Notes: generated by a model not told the origin, from the sequence alone. Shown: positions 1-7,601, counted from the first letter of the stretch. The stretch: 64,000 nt of DNA from Faecalibacterium hattorii (GCF_003287455.1 NZ_PRLC01000001.1:62001-126000), one strand, 5' to 3'. Translations and numbers: made by a program.

Positions 1-1000
1 CCTTCATCTTAGGTGTGCCGGAGTGCTTGTTCGTGTTGAACATGATGTCCACACCGTCCGGAAGATCATCCGAATATACAGCCATGCCCTTCAGGTAATG
101 ATCACCATCTACAAGGATGCGAACCTGCGCATAATGGCTCTTACCAAGGTCGAGGTCAGGCACGCCGCGGCGAATCTCCATGACGCCGTCTTTGTCCAAA
201 CCGCCTTCGTCACCATAGCGAATGGCAACGCGGCTGGAATCCAGACTTGTAGGGCGCTGGAGCTTCGTAAAGGTATCACCACCATCATCCGTGTGATAGT
301 CGCCCAGTGAATCGATCTGTTCCTGATGTTGGTAGGCATACTTCTGATCGAACTCTGGTTTTGCAAGCACCATAATATTGGTCTGCTGACGATTGTTTGT
401 CGGCTGCTTAATGCCTATGCCGTAACGTTTATAGCCGTATTCTGCCTCTAACGTATATACTGCATCCTGAAGTTCAGTATCAGTTACGCCCAACACAAAG
501 TTTGCGCCCTCCGAAACATCAATCATTCCCTTTTTATCGACTTCTTTTTTCAGAGTTTCGGCGATGTTTTTTGCACGCTGCGCTTTTTTGTCTGCATTTC
601 CGGCATATTTGGATCGAACGCTCGATTCGCTCATACCGAGTTGGTTCGCAATCTCCGTCCAACCGAGCCCTTTGTTGTCTTTCAGGTCCTTGATCTGCTC
701 GTATTCAGACTGCTTCCGCAAACTGATTGCTTTACTTCTCGCAACTCGAAACTCAGTAGGGCTCAGCTGATACTCCTTGGGGAGCGTGTCGTTTATAGCA
801 TTGATGATGTCCTTTTCGGACAGCCCTTTTTTCTTCAGCGTCTCAATACGAGACAGAAAGTCACCGGAATGCTGATACGGATTGTCGCCGGAACCCCAAG
901 GATAACGGCCAGAGTGGCGCTTGGTACCGTAGTGCTCCAGAACACTATCGTTGGAAGGAATGCCCAGATAGGCGTGGATATCTTTCTCAATCGCGTTCAT
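1..1000 (-). CDS. Large phage protein with an internal helix-turn-helix, C-terminus beyond the window
   Basis: The reading frame starts at an ATG that overlaps the stop of the upstream nuclease gene (ATGA) and stays open for about 333 codons to the window edge. The protein begins MNAIEKDIHAYLGIP and carries a GTKRHSGRYPWGSG motif near residues 26-39. Around residues 108-128 a segment WTEIANQLGMSESSVRSKY looks like a helix-turn-helix. The tail of the visible part is rich in beta-type sequence. From memory, proteins with the RYPWGSG motif plus such a segment occur in phages of Gram-positive bacteria without assigned function, so I do not name it. It is the most downstream gene visible in the leftward transcription unit. 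Confidence 0.75.
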   Translation of the reverse strand, partial: MNAIEKDIHAYLGIPSNDSVLEHYGTKRHSGRYPWGSGDNPYQHSGDFLSRIETLKKKGLSEKDIINAINDTLPKEYQLSPTEFRVARSKAISLRKQSEYEQIKDLKDNKGLGWTEIANQLGMSESSVRSKYAGNADKKAQRAKNIAETLKKEVDKKGMIDVSEGANFVLGVTDTELQDAVYTLEAEYGYKRYGIGIKQPTNNRQQTNIMVLAKPEFDQKYAYQHQEQIDSLGDYHTDDGGDTFTKLQRPTSLDSSRVAIRYGDEGGLDKDGVMEIRRGVPDLDLGKSHYAQVRILVDGDHYLKGMAVYSDDLPDGVDIMFNTNKHSGTPKMK

Positions 1001-1563
1001 GCTACTGCTACTGCTCCTAACTTCAAATCTGCAATCACTTTGTCGAACTCACGAATCTTCTCGATGATGGGATCAATGTCCTCGCAGGTGGGATTCTCGA
1101 TCCAAATATCATCGTTCTGGTAGATTCGCGTCTCGAACTGAATATCTTTCGGATTGATGTGATACTCCATGCAGAACAGAGCAGCATAAATAAAGAGCTG
1201 CTCCATGTGTGCAGGAACAGCTCCGGTTTTAAGATCATGAATGCGAAGGAGATTATCGTTGAATGCAATTGCGTCTGCGGTGCCGAAGCAGTTCTCGCTA
1301 TAATAGAGAACCATCTCCGGGTCCATGCGGAAACCGATTGCATCGTTAACGTATGCGTTCAGAGTTTTCTTACTCTTGGGCAGCTTCTGCCGGAGAGTAA
1401 TACACTCTGCGGCAAAAGCATGAAGGCGCGTTCCCTTCTCTTTTGCCTGAAAGTTCATGTACGCATCGGCCAGACGCTGTGCGTCATAATTGAGCCAATG
1501 GTACTTGCTGGCTCCGAGGAAGGCATGCTGCCCCGTGAGCCTCGAATGATCGTTCCATTGCAT
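997..1563 (-). CDS. PD-(D/E)XK family nuclease of phage type
   Basis: 188 residues. The core shows the PD-(D/E)XK signature as FGTADAI followed about 10 residues later by LRIHDLKTG (near residues 93-113), the pattern of RecB/Cas4-like nucleases that cut or resect DNA. The N-terminus (WNDHSRLTGQHAFLGAS) matches a phage branch of this family as I remember it. Start chosen because AAGGAGGAAG lies at good distance before the ATG. The gene overlaps the small nuclease gene upstream by 80 nt in another frame and its stop overlaps the next start. Probable role: DNA recombination or processing in the phage cycle; the exact substrate cannot be read from sequence. Confidence 0.8.
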   Translation of the reverse strand: MQWNDHSRLTGQHAFLGASKYHWLNYDAQRLADAYMNFQAKEKGTRLHAFAAECITLRQKLPKSKKTLNAYVNDAIGFRMDPEMVLYYSENCFGTADAIAFNDNLLRIHDLKTGAVPAHMEQLFIYAALFCMEYHINPKDIQFETRIYQNDDIWIENPTCEDIDPIIEKIREFDKVIADLKLGAVAVA

Positions 1564-1825
1564 TTAGAACTTCCTCCTTATTTTCGGGATAGATGAAAGC
1601 TGCAAAGCTCATACTGTTGAAATCCTGAACATAATAGTCCTGATTCGGTCGATGAGGCGCATCCGCTGACCGTTTGCCTTCCAACGCGCCCCAAGTGTGG
1701 CCATACAAAACCAAGAGGTCAGGATGCCCCTGCACCTCGTTCGGATCCAGATGGACCACCTTGCAGCCGGGAAAGCGCTCTTTCAGTTCTTTCACCAATC
1801 TCGTTTTGAATTTGTTTTCAAGCAT
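1484..1825 (-). CDS. Small VRR-NUC-like nuclease
   Basis: 113 residues from the ATG preceded by TTGGAGGTTGTAGC. The middle reads HPDLLVLYG then GALEGKRS, which fits the D...ExK catalytic pattern of VRR-NUC/PD-(D/E)XK nucleases commonly coded beside helicases and polymerases in siphophages. The last 80 nt are shared with the following nuclease gene in another frame. Probable role is structure-specific DNA cleavage in replication or recombination, inferred from family only. Confidence 0.7.
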   Translation of the reverse strand: MLENKFKTRLVKELKERFPGCKVVHLDPNEVQGHPDLLVLYGHTWGALEGKRSADAPHRPNQDYYVQDFNSMSFAAFIYPENKEEVLNAMERSFEAHGAACLPRSQQVPLAQL

Positions 1826-1955
1826 GCTACAACCTCCAAAATGAAAGGAATAGTGCGTAAGACGCATTCTATTCCCCCCATAAAAGGGGATGTTTTTATC
1901 GCGGGGGTTTTTGTGAGAAAGCGTGAATTTTTGTGAATTTTGGACAAAGAAAAAA

Positions 1956-1980
1956 GCCCCTGCGTTATTAGCGCAGAGGC
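1956..1980 (-). terminator. Intrinsic terminator after the 2005-2430 gene
   Basis: On the minus strand GCCTCTGCG pairs with CGCAGGGGC around a 7-nt loop and is followed by six T. It lies 25 nt past the stop of the zinc-ribbon gene and before the small nuclease gene. Confidence 0.8.
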
Positions 1981-2004
1981 TTCTACAGTTAAGAGTATTA
2001 GTGC

Positions 2005-2430
2005 TTAGAACCCATCAAAATCACGTTCATTATGCGGAACATGCGGGTTTTCATAGCAACCATCTAACCATTCAGGTTCGGGCTCAAAATCATCGGCATA
2101 GCTTGCTTCTTCTGTTGGGGAAGATGCGATATCTATATCTCTCTCCTCGATTTCGCTCTCGCATTCGGGGCATACCCAAAGCTCACCGTGTTGTTCCATT
2201 CGGCAATGGCAATCCCAGCACCAATGTTCACCTGTGGGTTGATCATAGCCCGGAGTATGAATCACACGGTATTCAAATGAACCATCCGGATGTTTCACCC
2301 ACAGAACTGGTAGACCCAATTCCAATGTGCTGTAAACCCAAACCTCATCGCCATTTGGAAGAACATCGCGTCCCTCGTAAGAACAGTCGTGTACCCGCCA
2401 GTTTTTAGCCAACTCGTCCATGTAGTCCAT
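2005..2430 (-). CDS. Uncharacterised protein with a zinc ribbon
   Basis: 141 residues; start ATG GAC TAC follows GAGGTAAAGAGT. Two Cys pairs, CWDC and CPEC, about 17 residues apart near residues 71-92 form a likely zinc ribbon. The second half is strongly acidic. I do not recognise the family. It has its own promoter upstream (2481-2509) and a terminator downstream, so it can be expressed as a single gene. Confidence 0.7.
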   Translation of the reverse strand: MDYMDELAKNWRVHDCSYEGRDVLPNGDEVWVYSTLELGLPVLWVKHPDGSFEYRVIHTPGYDQPTGEHWCWDCHCRMEQHGELWVCPECESEIEERDIDIASSPTEEASYADDFEPEPEWLDGCYENPHVPHNERDFDGF

Positions 2431-2480
2431 ACTCTTTACCTCGTAGAATCAGAAGCGTTACGCTCGTACACTGTGGTTCT

Positions 2481-2509
2481 ATGATACATCTATGGGCCAG
2501 CTGTTTCAA
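2481..2509 (-). promoter_or_regulatory. Sigma-A type promoter for the 2005-2430 gene
   Basis: Minus strand reads TTGAAA, 17 nt, TATCAT, about 50 nt before the start codon. It sits at the edge of the repeat-rich intergenic region. Confidence 0.55.
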
Positions 2510-2525
2510 GCCCCAAAAATAGCGC

Positions 2526-2702
2526 TGGCCAAAAACCCGTTTTTCAGTGCCAATTACTATATATAAATTTTCATTTTTTTCATTAACTGAAAGAAAAAAG
2601 TGGGTTTTTGGCCAAACGGCATAATTTTAACGAACTATCGTTATTTTTTGTGGTCATTTTTTCTAAAATTTTTGGCCACGAACCGGGTTTTTGGCCACGA
2701 AA
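2526..2702. repeat. AT-rich intergenic region with four TTTTTGGCCA repeats
   Basis: The 332-nt gap 2431-2762 has no convincing gene. TTTTTGGCCA occurs at about 2605, 2669 and 2688 in direct orientation, two of them as TTTTTGGCCACGAA, and once inverted as TGGCCAAAAACCCG at 2526-2539. Between them lie A/T tracts such as ATATATAAATTTTC. Spaced repeats in an AT-rich gap suggest a protein-binding region, either an operator array or part of a replication origin. Confidence 0.55.
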
Positions 2703-2762
2703 ATGACAGATTCTGACGTTTCATCACAAAAAGCGGCAAATTAAAATGGGCTGAAGTGGGCA

Positions 2763-3080
2763 TCAAGCGATACCTAAGCCCATGCAAATTATATACGCTA
2801 TGACCAAAATCACAATGACGATTCCAAGCCACTTGAAATAAGTAGCAGCAGTTTTGTTAGCGTCTTCGGTTCGCCATCTCTCCTGCTCCATCTCCTTAAT
2901 CCGGAGTTCCATAGCATCCTTGGACTCTTGTATCCGTGCTTCATCCACATACCGATGCGTCTCCCGATAGTCATCCAACCGAACCTTCGTCCCGCAGAAC
3001 TCGCAAAACATAAAGTCCCTGTTGTCGTCTTTCGCTGTAAGTTCAGCACCGCAGCTAGGGCATTTTACCGTCCGTGCCAT
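2763..3080 (-). CDS. Zinc-ribbon, coiled-coil, single-pass membrane protein
   Basis: 105 residues. An N-terminal zinc ribbon (CPSCGAEL, then CEFCGTKV about 18 residues on) is followed by a charged helical stretch likely to form a coiled coil (about residues 40-77) and one C-terminal transmembrane helix (LGIVIVILVIAYIICMGLGI). Start follows GAGGAGGTGCTTTT. Such tail-anchored zinc-ribbon proteins are common in phages and hosts but lack a defined role. Confidence 0.7.
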   Translation of the reverse strand: MARTVKCPSCGAELTAKDDNRDFMFCEFCGTKVRLDDYRETHRYVDEARIQESKDAMELRIKEMEQERWRTEDANKTAATYFKWLGIVIVILVIAYIICMGLGIA

Positions 3081-3183
3081 AAAAGCACCTCCTCATCTTG
3101 CTATAAGAATATCATGGAGACGTACCAGCGTCAAGGATTTTAAGGAGGTATAATCCAAATGATCAATTTATCGAATATCATTA

Positions 3184-3468
3184 CTATTTCACCTTATACT
3201 CCACAATGACATTATTCCAACTCACACCATAAACCTTATCATCAATCCGAGCCACAATCTTTTGGTCAGTAGATTTCAGCCAAAGCACTTCACCGTCACC
3301 CTCCAAATACACGTCTCTGCTGTTCGGATAATAGATAGCGATGTGATAATCCTGCTCGTCGCTCGTGGTGCTCTTGCTCTCCGTCCGTTTCGAGCACCCG
3401 CACAACCAGATGCACAGGCACAGCATCAGCGTACACCAAATCAGGCACACTGTTCGATTCTTATTCAT
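3184..3468 (-). CDS. Small predicted lipoprotein
   Basis: 94 residues with a signal sequence ending in a lipobox-like LCGC (Cys near residue 25), after which the chain is polar. AGGAGG precedes the ATG by 10 nt and the gene overlaps the end of the upstream gene by 8 nt. Being lipid-anchored outside the membrane, it could change the lysogen surface, for example in superinfection exclusion; that role is only a guess. Confidence 0.65.
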   Translation of the reverse strand: MNKNRTVCLIWCTLMLCLCIWLCGCSKRTESKSTTSDEQDYHIAIYYPNSRDVYLEGDGEVLWLKSTDQKIVARIDDKVYGVSWNNVIVEYKVK

Positions 3469-3802
3469 AACTCATAAGCCTCCTCGCCGCTGCATAAAGG
3501 AACTTCTTGACCGACCATGTATCGATGCGGAATTCAACCCGCAGTTTCTCCAGTTCGGGATTCGGATACTCCCCTGCCCGGAACTCCGTCATCTCCATCG
3601 CTCTGCGCAAACGACGATCCGCCGAACCGCGGCTGCAATTGAATTTATCTGCCAATGTGCATTCGACATCAGACAATGAAACGAACTGATGATGCGCCAG
3701 CTTATCCATGAAGATTTCAATTGCCTCACCCATGAGCTCGCCGCCGAAGGTAATCACCGGCACCCGCATCTGGATGAGGAAGTCATACGTTTTCTGCTGC
3801 AT
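3461..3802 (-). CDS. DNA-binding protein resembling the Spo0A C-terminal domain
   Basis: 113 residues with no receiver domain. VPVITFGGELMGEAI and LADKFNCSRGSADRRLRRAME resemble, position for position, the VPAHIKG...LREAI and AKKFNTT...RAIRHAIE segments of the Spo0A output domain, and the terminal FLYAAARRL resembles its last helix. Spo0A output domains bind DNA to control sporulation genes. A free-standing copy in a phage could compete with or mimic host Spo0A. The similarity was judged by eye, so the assignment is tentative. Confidence 0.5.
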   Translation of the reverse strand: MQQKTYDFLIQMRVPVITFGGELMGEAIEIFMDKLAHHQFVSLSDVECTLADKFNCSRGSADRRLRRAMEMTEFRAGEYPNPELEKLRVEFRIDTWSVKKFLYAAARRLMSYE

Positions 3803-4127
3803 TCTCGTTCACCATGCTTTCTTTATCGATCTTTACAAATGCAAGAGCTACTTTCAGGAGGAGAAGCTGAATTTTTTCCAGACTTTTAACTGTCTCGGCA
3901 AGCTCTTTGATTGAGCAGGGGCCCTCGATTTCAACCGAGGCATAGGTACTCGGATCAAATGTCTCTGCAAAGTTGATTAGGTTCTCTACAAAATTCTCGT
4001 CATTAAAATTTGCAGAGAATGTTCCACCTATCGGGTTATAGCACAGTTTATACCCGGTTTCGGTCGTGTATAAATGAAAGCCAAACTGTTGCAGCACGTC
4101 AATATATTTCTTATCAATTCCTTTCAT
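3783..4127 (-). CDS. Uncharacterised phage protein
   Basis: 114 residues, soluble, no motif I recognise. It lies 2 nt after thyX and overlaps the next gene by 20 nt, so it is co-transcribed. The ribosome site is weak (GGTGA), which fits translational coupling with thyX. Confidence 0.6.
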   Translation of the reverse strand: MKGIDKKYIDVLQQFGFHLYTTETGYKLCYNPIGGTFSANFNDENFVENLINFAETFDPSTYASVEIEGPCSIKELAETVKSLEKIQLLLLKVALAFVKIDKESMVNENAAENV

Positions 4128-4129
4128 AG

Positions 4130-4837
4130 TTACTTCACCATGCTCCCCTTCCGTGTCTGGTCATCCGCAGGCCAGTACGTGTAAATATCATCGAACACCA
4201 CCGGAATCTTCTTCTGAAGCTCCATCAGCAACGGGCACATGAGCTCCCGCATCTGAGGATGTGCTGCCACAGGAGTACGCAGCTTGAAGATGTTGCGCCA
4301 CTCACGGTAATTGGCCGTCACCACGATCTCGGTCTTCAGGCACAGCGGTAGCACACAACGAGCCTGTTCGGGACGCATACCGTTAGCGATCATAAGCTTG
4401 TAGTCCTTTTCGGCATAAGTCATGGCTTCAAGGAACGAACTCTTGATCGTAACCTCGCTATCGTTCAGTTCACAATACTGCTCGCCACGAATATAAGAAG
4501 GCCAGATAAACGTCAACTCTCCGCCAAACTTCTCCTTCGAGTAGTTGCAGTACCGGGTGCTCTCCTGTGCAAAAGAAGCAATGCGATGCCGCACCAGCTC
4601 GTTAGCCACGCCACGGTCACAGGTAAACAGCACAGACAGCTGAGAATGCTCCAGCATAGCCTCATGCCCCTGCTTCACCAGAAAGCCCACCAGCTTCTTT
4701 GCCGACTCACCATCCGGCGTGATTTTGTCCTCGCTCTTGTAGCAGACCCGCGCCACCCGCTCGATCTGCTGGAGCTCTTTGATGCCGTCCTGAGAAATAT
4801 CAGTGAGGATTTCGTACTTAGGTTCAACGATTTTCAT
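4130..4837 (-). CDS. thyX: Flavin-dependent thymidylate synthase ThyX
   Basis: 235 residues. The ThyX signature RHRxxSxxxxSxR is present as RHRIASFAQESTR near residues 83-95, and the C-terminal RTPxxAHPQMRELM segment also fits. The enzyme makes dTMP from dUMP with FAD, NADPH and methylenetetrahydrofolate. Length is normal. The start follows AAAGGAGATTTAATT. The phage copy would supply thymidine during replication, in line with the dNTP hydrolase-type gene at 8036. The two octamers TGATATTT inside this gene belong to the dispersed motif described in the findings. Confidence 0.95.
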   Translation of the reverse strand: MKIVEPKYEILTDISQDGIKELQQIERVARVCYKSEDKITPDGESAKKLVGFLVKQGHEAMLEHSQLSVLFTCDRGVANELVRHRIASFAQESTRYCNYSKEKFGGELTFIWPSYIRGEQYCELNDSEVTIKSSFLEAMTYAEKDYKLMIANGMRPEQARCVLPLCLKTEIVVTANYREWRNIFKLRTPVAAHPQMRELMCPLLMELQKKIPVVFDDIYTYWPADDQTRKGSMVK

Positions 4838-5048
4838 AATTAAATCTCCTTTTCATCAGTGAATCCACTATTTCGAGCTGACTGAGGCTCTTACCGTTAG
4901 CTCTTTGGGTAACTAAGTCAATGCTAAGATCTTCAATTGGGATAATGTATCCGAGATGAGCCAATTGCTTATGGTCACAAGATTCCACCTTCGGACACTT
5001 CTGGCATTTAGGGGCAAGTATCGTAAGTGCTCCGAAGTCGTTGTTCAT
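4824..5048 (-). CDS. Small Cys-containing phage protein
   Basis: 74 residues from the ATG overlapping the stop of the preceding gene (ATGA), with GGAG 8 nt upstream. A C-x2-C-x5-C-x-H arrangement (CQKCPKVESCDH) near residues 14-25 may bind metal. Its end overlaps the start of thyX. Function unknown. Confidence 0.6.
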   Translation of the reverse strand: MNNDFGALTILAPKCQKCPKVESCDHKQLAHLGYIIPIEDLSIDLVTQRANGKSLSQLEIVDSLMKRRFNYENR

Positions 5049-5224
5049 GTTGTCCACTCCGATATCAATCTGCAAGTCCAATCCCCACAGATATCACCCG
5101 AAGCATGCTTCTTCGCGAATGCCATGCCCTTCTTGATGGCTTCCTGCTTGTCATTTGCTACGACCACAAAACTCTGATGTCCGCCACCATTATCAGTACA
5201 TTCAAACCAAAACGTGTGCTTCAT
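5045..5224 (-). CDS. Small phage protein, 59 residues
   Basis: Begins MKHTFWFECTDNGGG and ends CRLISEWTT. It has a compact alpha/beta look (strand at the start, then DKQEAIKKGMAFAKKH helix) and no membrane segment. Start and stop overlap or nearly touch its neighbours, typical of this operon. No function assigned. Confidence 0.6.
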   Translation of the reverse strand: MKHTFWFECTDNGGGHQSFVVVANDKQEAIKKGMAFAKKHASGDICGDWTCRLISEWTT

Positions 5225-5226
5225 AA

Positions 5227-5481
5227 TTAGTTTCCCTTTTCTTTCTCAGGGTCTCTCAAAATAGAATCCCACTCTTTGATAAGCTGTTTCAGATTTGAGT
5301 CATCAATTACTCCCTGCATGCTGTTTTCGTTGTATGTCATCAGGACTGTGCCAGTTTTATCCGGACCAAGTCCACAATTACAACATGAAATCTCGTAATT
5401 AAGCTTCATGGTCGTACCACATGTAATAGCTCCCGTATTCTTCAAATATGCTTTGGAATAGCACATAGGACAACATCTCAT
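5227..5481 (-). CDS. Zinc-ribbon protein, Lar-like
   Basis: 84 residues. Two Cys pairs (CCPMC near the start, SCCNCG around residue 33) frame a short beta sheet in the way of Lar-type restriction-alleviation proteins (CPFCG ... C..CG). The typical C-terminal AxxxWN is missing, so the assignment is loose. Start preceded by TTTTGGAGGATTTTGT and overlapping the previous stop. Confidence 0.55.
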   Translation of the reverse strand: MRCCPMCYSKAYLKNTGAITCGTTMKLNYEISCCNCGLGPDKTGTVLMTYNENSMQGVIDDSNLKQLIKEWDSILRDPEKEKGN

Positions 5482-5873
5482 ACAAAATCCTCCAAAATCG
5501 AATTGATCAGAATTTCAAGACAGCGATTCAGAAAAGCCACCAGCCGATATGGCCACGGTTCTTTCTCTTGCGGCCTAGTATTATATGCACCCGTGAATTC
5601 TGGCCTTGGTTCAGAGATTCGCCTTAAAAACTCATATTGAGGAGCATTATTAACGAGGCACCAAGCTCGCGCCTCATATAAAGTACAATCGCCATTATTA
5701 AAATGCCAAATAACGTCTTCGAGCGTTCTGCAATCCTCAATAGTAATCCAATGGCAATGCTCTTCGTCCCATACCCTAAGTGGATAATGCACATTCTTCA
5801 CAGAGCAGTACGGAACATCATCTGCATACAGTGTCACCTCATCTTCCTCATAAGATACTCTTCCGTCATCCAT
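5478..5873 (-). CDS. Uncharacterised phage protein
   Basis: 131 residues from MDDGRVSYEED; this start is chosen because GAGGTGAG lies just before it. Soluble, with an aromatic-rich middle and a hydrophobic C-terminal helix (YRLVAFLNRCLEILINSILE). No family recognised. Confidence 0.6.
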   Translation of the reverse strand: MDDGRVSYEEDEVTLYADDVPYCSVKNVHYPLRVWDEEHCHWITIEDCRTLEDVIWHFNNGDCTLYEARAWCLVNNAPQYEFLRRISEPRPEFTGAYNTRPQEKEPWPYRLVAFLNRCLEILINSILEDFV

Positions 5874-5883
5874 TGCTCTCACC

Positions 5884-6021
5884 TCATACCAGAATCCGGA
5901 ACAAAATGAACCAGATCAGCTTCAGCGTGAACACAATGATTAGCAGCCACGCACAGATAGCCATGGTCAGGGCCAGCATACGTCCGAAGAATGTGCCAAT
6001 CTTATCCCAAACATCATTCAT
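5884..6021 (-). CDS. Single-pass membrane miniprotein
   Basis: 45 residues, start MNDVWDKIG inside the end of the preceding gene with AAGG upstream. Residues 14-42 are one or two membrane helices (LALTMAICAWLLIIVFTLKL and IWFILFRILV). Function unknown; one of many membrane miniproteins in this element. Confidence 0.6.
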   Translation of the reverse strand: MNDVWDKIGTFFGRMLALTMAICAWLLIIVFTLKLIWFILFRILV

Positions 6022-6223
6022 CCTTATCAACCCTTTCGAGACCTGTAAAATATCCAATGCCAATATGACCACCATCGCAATAATGAATTGGGCGGAACGC
6101 CATCAGACCGGCCAGATTGTTCTTCGCATCTTCGGGATTGCAGTAGGGACTCCCATCGTTAAATTCCCTCTCGCAAAATCGGCACTTGTAAGTCGGATAA
6201 TAAAATGTCTTCACCCCACACAC
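6014..6223 (-). CDS. Zinc-ribbon protein, paralogue of the 9200 gene
   Basis: 69 residues. YKCRFCEREF and, later, HYCDGGHIGIGYFTG match YKCRLCGELF and HHCKDGNFGIGDFQG in the protein coded at 9200-9433, with a shorter insert between. Cys and His spacing suggests a metal site. Role unknown. Confidence 0.65.
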   Translation of the reverse strand: MCGVKTFYYPTYKCRFCEREFNDGSPYCNPEDAKNNLAGLMAFRPIHYCDGGHIGIGYFTGLERVDKDE

Positions 6224-6492
6224 CTCCTCGCAGCATCCAAACGGCTTTCCGCAGCGTTCAACTCAAAGATAGCCGCCGTGATAAATGCCGGGTCGCAGTT
6301 CTCAAAGTGGTTCCTAGCAATTTCCAATTCTTGTAGAGGGTTACAATATTTATGGATTGCGCCAATTTGAGCTTCACATTCTGGGATTCCCAACCAACGA
6401 GCCCATTCTTCTGTTGGAGATTTAATTCCGAGAAGCCATTTGATTGGTTTCGTCCAAAATATCTTGATAAACTCAACGATTTTGCGCAGCAT
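6211..6492 (-). CDS. Uncharacterised phage protein with N-terminal hydrophobic helix
   Basis: 93 residues from MLRKIVEFIK, preceded by GGAGGTGTAGAA. The first 22 residues could be an amphipathic or membrane helix; the rest is soluble. It overlaps both neighbours, as expected for the operon. Confidence 0.6.
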   Translation of the reverse strand: MLRKIVEFIKIFWTKPIKWLLGIKSPTEEWARWLGIPECEAQIGAIHKYCNPLQELEIARNHFENCDPAFITAAIFELNAAESRLDAARRCVG

Positions 6493-6850
6493 TTCTACAC
6501 CTCCACATCTTTGTGACTTGGCGAGCCGTGAGCCAGCCCACAACATCATCATGGCCAAGTGCCTTCGTGCCCATCACCTCGATAAGCCCCTGCTCAAAGC
6601 CATAGGAACCCCAACCCCAAATGCCATCCCAGATACGATTTCCAGCAGCATCATATGCAATGATTTGCTCACCACCATCGTGTCGTCCGCCCGGAAGATA
6701 CTCTTGACAGTCCGGTCTGTCCATCTCCGGCCAACGACGTCCATAAGTATGCGGAACCTTAGCGTGCTTCAGCAGAATGTCCAGCTTCTGCATCTCGGTC
6801 ATGTGACTCCAAACCCGGAGTTTCCATGTTTTCTTAGACATGTTTCTCAT
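6473..6850 (-). CDS. Uncharacterised phage protein
   Basis: 125 residues from MRNMSKKTWKL; AAAGGAAATGCAGAA precedes the ATG. Contains a Gly/Trp-rich segment (WDGIWGWGSYGFEQG) and ends with Arg-rich residues. No recognised domain. Confidence 0.6.
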   Translation of the reverse strand: MRNMSKKTWKLRVWSHMTEMQKLDILLKHAKVPHTYGRRWPEMDRPDCQEYLPGGRHDGGEQIIAYDAAGNRIWDGIWGWGSYGFEQGLIEVMGTKALGHDDVVGWLTARQVTKMWRCRNAAQNR

Positions 6851-6998
6851 TTCTGCATTTCCTTTCGTCAGCCTCCATGGCCTTTGCGATTTTATGCTGA
6901 ATATAAAGCACACAGCCAGCCTGACTATCACACCCGAATGAAGCCAATAGTCCAGCAATAGCATTCAAAGAGTTCAAATCCTCTTCAGCAAATATCAT
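6834..6998 (-). CDS. Small helical phage protein, 54 residues
   Basis: MIFAEEDLNSLNAIAGLL start; ATG ATA TTT at the start lies in a TGATATTT octamer. Mostly helical with three Cys. GGAGG precedes at 15 nt, inside the end of the previous gene. Unknown function. Confidence 0.55.
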   Translation of the reverse strand: MIFAEEDLNSLNAIAGLLASFGCDSQAGCVLYIQHKIAKAMEADERKCRNEKHV

Positions 6999-7005
6999 TT
7001 AGCGT

Positions 7006-7233
7006 TCACCGTTCCTCCTGATACTCTACAATTTTGGTCACTTCACTCTGAACCCGGCGTAAGAAATCACACGCACCCAAGCAACCACATTCCATCAATG
7101 CCTCAGCGATATCGCCTAAACTATCCATGTCGGTTCTTGTGATATTAACTTGAGGAATGACTTCAATATTCTCCTCTGTGATAAATGGGGTATAGTCTCC
7201 ACAATGGCAACATTTGATGTTCATACGTTGCAT
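7006..7233 (-). CDS. Small zinc-finger-like phage protein
   Basis: 75 residues starting MQRMNIKCCHCGDYTP, chosen because AAGGAGATGCTTGT precedes it. CCHCG near the start and CGCLGAC later may bind zinc. It follows the terminator at 7264-7287, so it begins a new segment of the leftward block. Confidence 0.65.
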   Translation of the reverse strand: MQRMNIKCCHCGDYTPFITEENIEVIPQVNITRTDMDSLGDIAEALMECGCLGACDFLRRVQSEVTKIVEYQEER

Positions 7234-7263
7234 ACAAGCATCTCCTTCAATGATAAAAATAAA

Positions 7264-7287
7264 GAGCCGCAGATTTCTCCATGGCCC
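7264..7287 (-). terminator. GAAA-tetraloop terminator, copy 1
   Basis: Minus strand: GGGCC pairs with GGCTC, inner pairs close a GAAA loop, then a T-rich tail. Lies between the 7295 gene and the 7006 gene. Confidence 0.75.
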
Positions 7288-7294
7288 AGTTCTC

Positions 7295-7570
7295 TTATTT
7301 ATTGAGTTTTGTATTTGCCTCAACAAATTCTTTCCTAGCTTCAATCATATAATTATTGAAATATTCGCTCCCATTATGAGCATTCATATACAGGTCATTG
7401 GCACCCATCAACTTTCCTTGATAAAGTCCAAGTGCATATCCTTCATCATATCCTTTTCCATAGCGTTCGCAATATACTTTGCGAACCTCTGCATTGTGAA
7501 TACGAATCAACACACACGCCCCAACAATACCAGCAATAGTACTAATACCAATTTTCCACGCTTTTTTCAT
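7295..7570 (-). CDS. Small protein with N-terminal membrane anchor
   Basis: 91 residues. MKKAWKIGISTIAGIVGACV resembles the start of the 73-residue protein at 23205 (MKKALKIGAIGLLGCGALVY), so the two are probably paralogues with different bodies. One membrane helix, then a polar helical domain with repeated Gly-Tyr. Start follows GAAAGGAGATACTTATT. The leader holds repeat copy 1, whose CTCCTTT can pair with this ribosome site. Confidence 0.65.
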   Translation of the reverse strand: MKKAWKIGISTIAGIVGACVLIRIHNAEVRKVYCERYGKGYDEGYALGLYQGKLMGANDLYMNAHNGSEYFNNYMIEARKEFVEANTKLNK

Positions 7571-7601
7571 AATAAGTATCTCCTTTCAAATATGAGTTTA
7601 C

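Noticed and set aside
2641-2832. A 63-codon minus-strand frame in the repeat-rich gap
   Set aside because: It overlaps the zinc-ribbon gene, has no ribosome site and consists mostly of translated repeats.
3141-3205. Plus-strand mini-gene with AAGGAGGT ribosome site
   Set aside because: A frame of about 16 codons (MINLSNIITISPYTPQ) follows a good ribosome site, but it runs into the end of the lipoprotein gene on the other strand and has no other support.
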